Below are positions 15,001 through 27,000 of a stretch of DNA of 64,000 nt, piece after piece; the first letter of the stretch is position 1, and the number at the start of each line of letters is the position of its first letter. The position numbers were made by a program, and so were the translations under genes. The stretch is from Dysidea avara (lineage: Eukaryota > Porifera > Demospongiae > Dictyoceratida > Dysideidae), in NCBI RefSeq assembly GCF_963678975.1, contig NC_089274.1, forward strand, positions 5,382,001 to 5,446,000, written 5' to 3'. Under the pieces are notes generated by a model. The model worked only from the letters and a program-made list of their open reading frames with translations. It was not told the DNA's origin and ran no database searches.

Positions 15001-18000
15001 AGTGCAGGAGTGTTTAAAAGTCACTAAAGGTATTATAGGTCCAAATGCACACAAACAGTATTTCATTTAGTGAAACTTTCTGTAGAGTTCTGTGGGAATG
15101 TGACTTTGAGAACCAGGTGCTGATTTGAAACAGCTTGTATGGCATGTGCACAAAGTGATGGGAAAAGGATTAAAATGACAAATTGACTAGATGGGAATAG
15201 GAGAGAATAAGCAGCTGTGTGGTAAATGTGAAGTTAAAAACATGTTGTTTGCCTCACTTGCAGGTACACCTATGCTGGATAAAAGTACTTGAGCTGTTAT
15301 AATTTGGGTTTTTACTCTTAATGGCTGAAAGAGGTTTTTCCCCTGAAGATAAGTGGGCCACTTACCTTCTAAATACAATGCAACAGTGGCCCCAGCTCTT
15401 CTACTCACGCAACTCTGTTTTACACACACAAAAACTGTTTATTTTTTCTTGCAAAAGTGTATTACAGCCTCTTACATAACAGATGGTGATATCATGCGTG
15501 TTGAGGGCGGGAGTGTGACGTCTGGCTTCGCCACAAACATGTGTCAACATGAATATCAAAGGGCCGCGCTTTAGAGGCTTCCCCATTGAAAATGTATGGA
15601 GAAACTTTGCAGTGTCATAACTAGAGTGTCTTACATTCGAATGAAGCGCTTTTAATCTATTTTTAGCGGATTGAGAAGTGCTACGTATCGAGCAATACAG
15701 GAGGCCCGTGCGATGTAGCAATCGTAAGTTATTAATCGTTTTTGAGGGTTCAGCTCAACGCGAACGTACTATACATTGCGTTATGGTCCTTTGAAGTCAT
15801 AAATCTGGATGTGTGTAAAAGCCTGGTTTTGTCAAATCTGGTCACAAATAATCATTTTTTGCAATGTGGGGATTGTTTTTTTTTATACAGTACATTTCAA
15901 CTGCATGAAAAGATGCTGCAGACATTCCCAATCTATACGCCTAAGTATTTATTTTAGCAGCTTAGGTTACTATAGGCATCCACAAAGTGGTTATTTGGTT
16001 TAAAATGGTATCACTACAACCAGTGAAATCCACCTTTTGTGCCCACAATTTAAAGCCACAATCATTGTCTGCAAACCTCTGTATAAAAGTAATGTGGTAA
16101 ATGTAGGTTTGTCTTCCTTCACCCAGAGGAAGTCAGCAGCAATTTAAGTGCTACTTTAAAATATTGCCTTAATTGCATATTTTGGCTTGAAATTTCACAT
16201 GAGCATTAATGGTCGCAATATAAAAACTAGCAAATGGTGGGGGTGACAGGGGTTGTTCGATATATGGATTGCGCTTCTTATAAACACTAAGGAAATAAAG
16301 CCATTATTAAATTTTATTAACATTAGCATCATTGCAGCCATTTGTTGTCCGCCACCTTTGATTTTAAAACCTTTTTCACCAAGACTTTTCAAGGCCACAC
16401 TATTTTTCACAGCTTGGCTTTTTTGTGCGGATATCACTTCTTTTTGTAATTACAAGTTCCAAAGCCAGCCTATGGTCGACCTTGATAATTCCTTTTAACT
16501 TTTTTCCCTTTACTACAGGAATCATCAAAGACTGCATGGCTATATGAAGAACTGAAATAAGATGAATTTTGAAGGTGCGTATACCCCAATGATAGCTGGG
16601 CAGATTTGACTCAAACTAGGAATGGGAGATTCCCTACCCTGAGGAAGCTTCCACTGCAGAAATGGTTAATTATACCGTTTAAGCACTATGGAGCTACGGA
16701 CGTACATGAAAAATTTTTTATTTAGATTTTTTATTAATATTCCCAGGGTTACCAGCACACTCTGACATCACAGAACTATATGACACTACTCCCTCTGAAG
16801 AGAGACAAGGAGAACAAGTCTTCTGTAAAATACAGCACTGAGCAGCATGACCCATACCACCCCTTAATGTTGAAAATACAAGTGGGGTAAAATAGCCCAT
16901 CTCAGTTTCGTTGTTCATACTTCCGTTGTTTCTCACGTTCAAAACATATGGTGAGGATACTTGGGTACCACGCAATAGGCCAATAGCCTTATTAAACTTT
17001 GACATTTAAAAAGCGCCTTCAGATGTTTGCTTACCTCCCCAGAATCCTAAAGCATAAACGTCTACATGAGCTCCATCCTCATTATTAGCTGTTGCATATC
17101 GAAGGCCGGGTCTCACCTGTAAAGAGGCCGCAACGGATGCATGAAAACAGTATTTTCAGGTTCCGTAAAATGAGTATGTTGCCCGCCCACACTGGTTGTA
17201 CTTGGCCGCATGACAAGGCTACTTTCATAATTTTTGTAAAATGCTCTAGAACAATCTAGATTTTCCATTGGTAGATCTATGAAAGATCTATGAAATTATG
17301 AACTTGACTATTGAGTAGATTTTAGCTAGAATTTTCATTTATAAAGTAGAAATAAAGTGAGGTGATCAGCCGTGATAGCAGCAGCTCAGTGGTTAAGGAT
17401 TTGGGTGTTCAGTATGGAGGTCCCTGGTTTGATTGCTGGTCAGTAACTTTTTTTCCAACATTTTTTATGCACCTTTTTCCCACGTTGACTGTTCTGTTAG
17501 AGTATTTTGACCCCGTTATTTACAGTTGTTTGGTTTTGCCTTGTAACTCTGTAGCTGTCAATGTGATTTCTTTTAAACCACAAAAGGCTTGGGCTATGAT
17601 GGTTAACCTATATGCATACTGATTTTAAAGTTATTCCCATAAGTGGTTTACCCTGTAGGCGTGACAACAAGTCGACAACAAGTCGGCCTTTTTTAATGCA
17701 AATAATCGTCCATGCTCTATGAATATTAATCAGATTTGCACCAAACTTGGTACGTGATTGTGCTGCAATATGTTCTTAAAGTGTACCAAAGCTCGAGACA
17801 ATTGTGGTACACATTTGCATTTTATACTGGTTTTTGTAAAGTGTGCGAAAAGAAGAATCTAAACCCTTGAGCCCCCTAAACAAAGAAAGAAAGAAAAAAA
17901 AAAAACCCGAAGAAATTAAACTAAATTTTAAAGGCTTATATTTCATGATTGCATTAAGCAATCTTGCTTAAATTTGGTATGTGGGGTCTTGAAGGTGGAT

Positions 18001-21000
18001 GGCGTTTGCAGTACTGTATAAAAATGATTTCAATTCGAGATGGGAGTACGGAGCTATGTATACGTGAAAACTGCATTTTGTTTCTTCCTGTAAATATACT
18101 CGCGGTGTGGCATGCCAGCTTTCTTGGCTGCACGACACTACCATGTGTCTTGATGTAGTTTGTTTTGTAAAAGTTCCTAGATTTTGAGGTGAAAATTATA
18201 TTAATCTATTTAACATGTCTCTTGTAGCACTAATCGGGTATGTATATTCTTGTGAACAACACAATGATGCCACACTTCATTACATATTCCACACATTTTA
18301 TTTCATCCCAGAATATCGACTTTTGCATAATTAATTTCTGAAGGTGCTTAATCGCTACCGACCTCCTTTGTTCTTCACCTATGGACTTTATCCACAATGA
18401 TGTCATGGGGTGCGCATTATTTGGGGGTACTAATGTAAAGGCGCCTATGGAGAAATAGTTTTAATCCATCCTATTTCACTCATGAAGCAAGATACCAACC
18501 AGTAGCCAACAGGTATGGGTATAAAGTAACAAAATCCTTTGCAAACTAGTGTTGTCTCAAAAATTTTCTAGCATGTGATACAAATCATCCATTGTGTTGT
18601 CTTGTAACCATACCTGTTGCTTAAAGATCGATATCTCCTTCCCCGGCTGATAGGTGCCTGTACATTAGTACCCCATATAATGTGTGCTCATGATGTCATT
18701 GTGGATAAAGTCCATTAGGTGAGCATGTTAGAGTGGTATATATTACTTATACCATGGCCACGAGGGATTTGCCTGATAAATATACCCAAGCTCGAACGAA
18801 GGCCGCAACTATTAAATAAACATATATATATATGCTTAGTAGTCTCTATTGCCTGGGCAATATCAAGAAACAATATGTGAGTTAAGCCCTGAGTGGTGCC
18901 TTTGAATACCCATGCTAAAGTGGTATATAAGCCGCTCCAGTATACATCATATGCATAGTGTATTGTATTTAAGATGCTTTTACTGTAGCAAAGACAGCTA
19001 CATACTTGGACCACCTTAAGGTTACGGGATACCGGATACTACTACTACGGTTAAAGCCAAAAAAATCGTCCATTTACGCATGTTGAATATAAATTATAGT
19101 GTCAACATATCACATATATAATTGTCTTTTACAGGAACGACGGTGACGGAGGATACTCTAGAAGACACTGCACTATTAACCTTGAAAGTGCGACAATCGG
19201 TGCGCCAAATATTGTATCTTATGCACTTATTTTAAACGTACTTTTTACATAATATCATTGTATTTCATAGTATTTAGGTCTCCAGAAAGTAAGGAAGTAG
19301 TCGCGTTAAGGAATACAAACTGACGGCAAAATTTATGATCACTACGATGTTTTCAATTGACAATTGTCGAAAATTTTGCCCCACAACCGGGTCCATGTAT
19401 CCTTTTCGAAACAAAACTCTCCGTGTTGCACTGCTAAATTTATCTGTTAACCCGTTGGTGTCTACTTTACTAAGCAGAGAGTGGCAAATGTCTAGAATTT
19501 TGGTTCGCGAGCACACAAGCCACCTTAATGTAAATTAGGACTGATAACACGCATGCGTACAAGAGTTTCGCGGTGTATCTATGGTATATCTAAGCATAGA
19601 TACTATACTAATAACGTAGCCAGCTGCCTCTACACGTGTCGGTGTTGCAATTTTCGTTACGCGAAAGTTTGTCTACATCTTGTAGTGTGTTTGAAGGTAA
19701 TATTATTATTATTATTATACATACGTACATTTTTAAAATGAAAAATCTAAATTACAGTTGTAGTGTGAACAACGGCTAACAAAAGGAACAAACTTGACAG
19801 ACACATTTCCCGTGGCATATATCGTAAGAGGAGAGTATCTGCTAGAAAAGAAGATAACACAACAGTTAACAACAGCACAGCAGAGACAGTTAATGATAGT
19901 AGAATAATTAAACTACAACAGCTACAGGAACATTTACAGATTGTAGCTCACCATGTAGCAACTTGCTCACTCTGTGAACAGAAGTCTCCACAGGACCACA
20001 TAATATCTGTAAGGGAAGAACGCAGACAAGGACTAGCATCAATTCTTACCACCCGTTGTGCTGGTTGCCATACCGAGTTCTCCTTCTCCACATCTGTTAG
20101 AGTCAGTGGACCAACTGGTGGTCAGTACTGGGAGAGTAATTTAGCTGCAGTATGGGGCCAGATGTCAACGGGTGGTGGTCATGCCCCATTACAGGAGTCT
20201 ATGGCAACTCTTGGAGTCCCAACCATGACAAAGCGATCCTTTATTGCTGCTGAGAAACGCATCGGAGAGTGGTGGTCAACTCTTCTTGAAGATTCTATGA
20301 GACAGGCAGGCCAGGAAGAGTGGCAGATAGCAATTTCCAAGAATCGCACTTGTCTGGGTGACCCAGCCATCACAGTCATCTTAGATGGGGGGTGGAGTAA
20401 ACGTGCCCATAAACATTCTTACAATGCGAAAAGTGGGGTGGGAGTCATCATTGGATTAGAGACACAGAAGATATTGTTCATGGGTGTCCGGAACAAATAC
20501 TGCTCAATATGTAGTCATACCGATGATCCTCCACTACATTCTTGTTACAAGAATTGGGATGGCTCTTCATCTGCCATGGAATCAAGCATCATTGCTGAAG
20601 GCTTTCAGAAGTGTATACAGCAACATGGGGTGAAGTACAGCAAGTTCATAGGTGATGGTGACAGCTCTGTTTGGTCAACTCTGGTTTCTGCAGTTCCCTG
20701 GGGTTTCGCCATTGAGAAAGTGGAATGTGCAAATCACTCAGTCAAGTGCTTTCGCACACAACTGGAGAATTTAGTTTCCAACAATCCTAGTTACAAAGGT
20801 AGAGGAAAGTTAACGGAGGCAATGCGGAAACGACTCACCAGAGCAGCTCGTTGTGCAATCGTGATGAGGAGCAAAGAGCCAGACAGGACAACTGCCATTA
20901 TCAAGCTGCAACAAGACCTCATGAATGGACCTCTCCACTGCTTTGGGTGCCACACCAACTGCAGCATAGATTTCTGTAAAACAGCACAAAAGCATAAGAA

Positions 21001-24000
21001 CACAAACACCAACAACTCACCATCAACTTCCGCTGCATCAGTACCACCCCCGATTGTAGCTGTTAACACGCCCACAATATCAACCCCTACTCCAGTTATT
21101 AATATGCCCACTACATCCACTAGCCCAGCACCATCAGACAGCAGTACTAATACTCCACAACTTGATTTACTTCCTACCACATTGTCAGCTTCAGCATCAT
21201 CTTCTGGCCTCCATCCACCTGATGAATGTCCAGATGACCTTGATGATCTGATGACTGAACAGGCACAGCACTGGATATATGCCACAAGTGATGAGTGTCT
21301 GGACGAAGTGAGAGACATCCCAGAAGAAGATCTGCAAAACATTGACATGGGAATGATATGCGATATCCAGCGAGCTGTTAGTAGACTGGTGAGCAAGGCT
21401 CCACAGCTAATTGGTAAGCTAAAATGAGTTGTGAGAATTAATATTCAGTATGCACACACTACAGGTAATTTTACTACCAACCTGGCAGAAAGCTGGATGC
21501 ATATCAGGTCGAAGTTTGACGGTGGGAAGCAAATCAATAGAGTCCAGAGCGGCTCCTGGCAAGGCCGTTGTGCTGGAGCTGGACTACGCTGCAACTTGGG
21601 ACCATCTTGGGGACCACTGGCATGGGAGAAGGCTATTGGCGCTCCACCTGATGTCTTCGTGGCTTCTGGACAGAATGCTGTACAATGCTGTGAGAAGGAT
21701 AGGAAGCGGAAGGCTACTGATGAGTCTAAAGAAAGGAGGAAACGGGCAAAATACTGTACAGCATCTGTTGATAACAGTATAAGCTCATGAAGAGCATACT
21801 CCAGGTAATACAAAAGTTTAGTTATTGCAGAATATGCATACCAGTTAAAGGGAACACACATTTTACCTAAGTTTCATACCAGCAAGCAATTTTGGTTGCA
21901 TTACAGCAGAATCACTCTTAAAGGATACTCCCTGTAGAGGACACTGTATGTTTAATTTATCAAGAGGACAGAGAACAACCTCCTTATAGCAGTAAAATTT
22001 CAGTTGGTCCCAAAGTGTCCATTAAATAGAGGTTCTGCTGCATAGTGACTAAAATTATACAGAATAGCATTAGAATCATAATGAAATTTGCCAACTGACA
22101 TGCTGTAAATTGTGTAGAAGCTTACACACTGTACACACCACCCACTTTATAGCATAGAAGTTGTCCTTCAAAAATATGTCCACCTTGTAGTATCCATTTT
22201 CTCTATACTTTTCATAAATATTACACAAATCCTTTTATACCATCCTTTACCATCTAGACATGATGGTGAAACTGAAGTGGATGATGTTCCCAGCCACCTC
22301 CCATGCTCCCAATTGCAGGAACTGTCATTGGCATTCTACAGAAGCAAGATACTCATTGACACCAATGCCATGAAGAGAGTTGAACTGCTTACCTCACAAC
22401 AGGGAGATGATGACACTGCAAGGGCAATTTGGAAAGCTGAAAGGAGGCTACGCATCACCTCTTCAAACGTTAAGAATATTGACCAACGCAGATCAACTAC
22501 TGCTTCTGCTCCACTTGTCCAGCGACTGCTTTACAGCAACTTCAAGGGGAACACAGCCACCCGGTATGGTTTAGCACAGGAAAGAGTCAGCTCTATCAAG
22601 TACTTGGAATGGCTGAAACAAAGTGGATCTGCTGGGGCTACAATCAACCGCAATTGTGGTTTAGTCATATCAGCTACTCACTCATGGCTAGCTGCAACAC
22701 CAGACGCATGGGTCAAGGATCCATCCGCCTCACCACCAGAAGGCTTGGTTGAGTTTAAAAATCCCTATAGTTATAAGGATTTGCTCTTGCAAGAAGCGTT
22801 AGACTGCAAACGTTGTAACTGTTTGGAGAAGGCCGACGGCTCGTTATCACTGAAACGCAGCCACGAGTATCACTTCCAGGTCCAGTTCGCCATGTTTTGT
22901 ACGGGCAGGAAATGGTGTGACATTTTCATTCGAGCCAAGGACAGCCACTGTGAGAGGATCCAGTACGACGAAGGGTTCTGCTCCAAAGTTATTCCGAAGT
23001 TGAAGCGATTTTACTTCTGTGCCATTCTGCCTGAACTGACCCTTTCTTGCCAGCCAATACGGGAGCCCAAGGAATGGATAGACGACGAAGACAACTGGAT
23101 GGGCATGGTTGAGGGTATCCCTTCTTAACTGTTGGTCGACTCCCGTGTTGCCGGCGTAGATTCGTTGCGTAGCCGTAGATTGGGATAAAGTTGGCTTTGT
23201 GTGCCGGTATTCCACTGCAAACTAATTCATAATAGTATATAATCTTGTAATCATACTAATTCACGTAGAATATCTATTTGTTATCACTTTATTTATTACT
23301 ATTACTTGTACTATATCAACTTCTTCAGAACCCTCGAACTGAAACAGTGCCAACGTGGTGTCTCTAAATATAGATTTGCGCACAAATTACGTAAAAAATA
23401 TTTTCCATCGTGTTATTGTTATATTCGGTAAGTAGCGGGTATCCCGTAACCTTAATGAACCTAAAAAAGATTGGGCATAACTCACAGCACTAACATCGGT
23501 GATCAGAGTTGTCACTCCCACGAATTATTGTAATTCACTGCATATAAAGCTTAGTACAGTTATAGGTGTATTACAGTGTACTTTTGCTCACTCACAATTT
23601 ATGCATAACACTGAATGCTGTCGTGATATATATTAAGTGTGCCATTTTTGTATATATACCACTTTCACACCTCACTTCAAAGGGAAGAGAAGGTGTATAA
23701 GTGGTATAATAGCACTGCTAGCAGTGCTCAGGAATGCAGTAACGAGAATAGGAGGTAGTATATACAAGTTATATCCCTCCTAGGAGTGATATAACTTGTA
23801 TATACTACCTTCTTCTCATTAATGCATTCCAAGCATTCTCAGAAATCATTTGATTTCTTTGATGAAACTGTGTGATCTCCTCTCCTTTAATATAACAACA
23901 CTTCACAGGATCGATAGTGGGTTTTAGTTTTTGCAAGGCATAGATCATGGACTTGGGGAAAAAGATAGTTCATTGTTTTACTGAATGAAGAAGGTCACAG

Positions 24001-27000
24001 GTTAGTTTATATTAAACATGTTACATTCAATAGTCACGTGGGAATGTCCCACAGACACTGGGCGTAGCGCTCAATTGATTTGGCCATTAGTGTTAATAGT
24101 ATTCACTACTTTAGTTTATTCATGGCTAGTAAAATAAGTACTTTAGTGTAGTTGAATCGTCTTTACATTGCCGTTTTGACACCTGGCGCGATGTCACACA
24201 CGCATAGTGACTGGGCGTGGCGCTTAATTGGCTAGGCCATTATAGCGCTGTAAACATATTCACTGCTTTAGTTTATTCATGGCTAGTATAGTAAGTACTT
24301 TATAGTGCACTTAAGCTTCATTATGAGCTGTTCAGCTCATATTTGGGCTTCCTGTGTTTAATTGCGTACCCACAATCGAAGCGATCTGCATGCTCGTGAA
24401 GATAACTTACGTTCGGCCTCTCAGTGCCTTGTCGTTGCTCTTACGACGTTACCCACAATCGAAAGTCACATGGTCCCATATAAATACACTCGCAAAGCAT
24501 TCCTGCAGTTTCCATGTACACTTGCAGGTGATTAACCCAAGTGGAATATATTAGTTGTAACATGGGCACTTGTGATTTGCCTGAAATATACACACGCGCC
24601 CTTGTGCTCGTGTGTATATTTCAGGCAAATCACTCGTGCCCATGTTACAACTACTACATACATACCTGGCTAAAATCTGTTAAATACATTTTTTTGTAAT
24701 ATTTTCCAAACAATAGAAATGACTGCTCTATTAGAGAATTGTGTATGACGTACGTTTTATTAGAGTATTTGAACAGGGCTCTGTTTATAAATGAGTGGGC
24801 TTTTATTTTCTGAACTTTTTGATTATCTAAACATGTTTTGGGGTTGGATAATCAAGGTGGCACTGTATACATACGTAGCTCTGTGTAGATGAATTTTATG
24901 GGTTTACATAATTATGTGTCCTAATTTTGCCTTTTTTGACATTATGTATATTCATAGAAATTGAAAAAATGATACTTATACACTGTATTTAATAACTCCC
25001 AACCTTGACAGCTACATGGGTGGAGGAGTCATACAGTACTTCTTTTGAATGAGATACTGAATCTTGTCAGGCCAAAATCAATTTATGTAACTCATGAAAA
25101 ATATGTATATTATTTCAAACTCACCTGAAACAAAGCAGCTGTCACTTGACACTGACATCTTCATGCGCACTAAGTGCCTCTAAATATAATTATTTTGTTG
25201 CTGGTGTTTTAGCATTCATAGCTTTTTAAACAACTTTTAAGATGTCGCAAAGGCTAAAATGGCAAATGAATGGTGGGACATTACTAATAGGTAATTATTT
25301 GCTGCTTCAAAATAGAGTAACTAACAAGAGAATCTGCATGCTCAGGTAACCCCAACCACCTACAACACAGCCAGTTGGCCTGTTTCAATTTGTGCCCCTC
25401 CCCTTGCCAGCTCTTGGATCCATCCCTATATATATATAAATATATGTGCATTCTGTATAATAAGTACTTGCATATATTACAGTTATACTTTACTGGAATG
25501 AAACGGGAAAAGTGTGGAAGCAATGCCACAGATGTTTGGGCTTGCTGTGTGACAATGATGAAAGTTTTGGTGGGAGATGTTATAGTTAAAGAGGCTACAA
25601 AGCAGGTAATTGTTTGCTTCTCATGCATACACCTGTAACATAGGAAGGTGAAATGAGTAGAGTTTACAACCTACATACGTATGTTAATAGGTGGATAAAA
25701 TAGCAATGCATTTACTCTTTTCTATTCTACGGCTATATATATCCTCTTCTACACATATCTGTATTATCCTTTCTATGTATGCATACAGTATTATGTAGTG
25801 ATCATTGGACTTCATATTTTACAGATTAAGGAGTATTTTGATGCTGTTAGTATTCAGAGTAGTAAGCATGTTTTCAACATTGTTGAAGCTCATAAAATTG
25901 CGCACCAGGTAAATTCATCTATGCATGCTTACACGTATGTTGTACAATCATCCATGTGTATATGGTAAACACATGGATGACAAACATCCAGTAACTTGTA
26001 GCACACACACTCAGTACCTGTGCATGTGTGTGTCTGTCTGGTGGCAGTCCATATGAACACAAGTAGAAGGAATAGGGATCATAGACATGAAAGGTAGTAA
26101 AACAAGGAAGGTTACCTGTATACCTGCAGATGGTTCCGTACAAAATGGCACTAAAAGGGGTTCATTTCCTACACTACTATAGGGGAGATTTAGCGCCACA
26201 AGCACTAAATCTTCCCTACAGTAATGTAGGAGATGAATTATGCTCAACACTAATCTTCCCTACATTAGTGTAGGAACTATATTGTGCTCCAGGCACTAAA
26301 TCTTCCCTTCATTAGTGTAGGAGATAAATTGTGCTCAACACTAAATCTTCCCTACATTAGTGTAGGAACTATATTGTGTTCCAGGCACTAAATCTTCCCT
26401 ACATTAGTGTAGGAGCTATATTGTGCTCCAGGCACTAAATCTTCCCTACATTAGTGTAGGAACTATATTGTGCTCAGGCACTAAATTCTATTGAAGTGAT
26501 CATAGTGAATTGTTGCTGTTTTAGTTGCAATACTTCAACTGCTTGTACTTTATTTTCCATACAACCTCATAACAGCCTTCTACCTTTGATGCTAAGGCAG
26601 TAGTACCCTTTGATTCCTGGTATAACATATTGTAAACATGTGACTATGGGTTATAGTAGTTTATTTAGTTTTTAAAAATGAGAGTTTAGTACTTCTTGTA
26701 AGTATGCATATTTATTACTATAGCAACTTCTTTGCATATACGTCTGCTTCTTTCTTGGATACATAATTTAATGTTGCATGGAATCCCATGGTTGATTCTT
26801 GCTATGCGTATATACATACAAATATAAATGAGTTGCACTTATGGGCCTTATCCATGATGTCACAAGACACGTAAAGGCCAACATAGTTGGGACAGCAGGA
26901 TTACGGTTACATAGAAACCATTTAAATTAACTAATACAAATTAGCATTTCATGAAATACTAATTACATAATAATTGTAATTACTGCAAAATATGAAATGG

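Larger units (their letters stand above)
12689..15771 (+). mobile_element. Complete Tc1/mariner-IS630 element, SAILOR (DD82E)-like
   Basis: Identical 27-base inverted ends (beginning TAGTACGTTCGCG) at 12689-12715 and 15745-15771 are flanked by TA on both sides (12687-12688, 15772-15773). Between them lies an intact intron-bearing transposase gene on the + strand. The 3,083-base element sits inside an older palindromic repeat (arms 12524-12686 and 15774-15846) and within the 20 kb kinase intron. Unbroken ends and frame suggest a young insertion. Confidence 0.88.
12524..15846. repeat. GTGACCGGATTT-family MITE split by the SAILOR-like element
   Basis: GGACCGGATTTGACAAAATC with CTTCCACACACATCCA at 12524-12563 is matched inverted at 15806-15846. 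The 3.1 kb SAILOR-like element occupies 12689-15771. Confidence 0.68.
19020..23451 (+). mobile_element. Kolobok-type DNA transposon with TTAA target duplication
   Basis: Inverted ends GGTTACGGGATACC at 19020 and 23451 are directly flanked by TTAA (19016-19019, 23452-23455). The 4,432-base element encodes a Mutator-like transposase followed by a YqaJ-type exonuclease on the + strand. TTAA duplication plus this transposase type fits the Kolobok superfamily. A shorter relative with the same termini lies at 36211-36950. Confidence 0.85.
5363..25482 (+). other. Kinase intron of 20.1 kb
   Basis: Runs from donor GTTTGT to acceptor TATTACAG. Contains the SAILOR-like and Kolobok-type elements, the foldback at 8.3-11.2 kb and many MITEs. 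Stretches 6285-7046, 7143-8300, 15850-16700 and 24660-25160 hold nothing I can name beyond the dispersed motif. Confidence 0.75.

Noticed and set aside
20791..21396. 201-codon open frame on the minus strand
   Set aside because: It lies antisense to the Kolobok transposase, whose + frame has recognisable motifs; the minus translation has none.
21445..21861. 138-codon minus-strand frame
   Set aside because: Antisense shadow of the transposase exon 21465-21804.
26165..26490. Regular repeat with spacers, looked at as a possible CRISPR-like array
   Set aside because: The spacers are nearly identical to each other, and the host is a eukaryote; it is a tandem repeat of hairpins.
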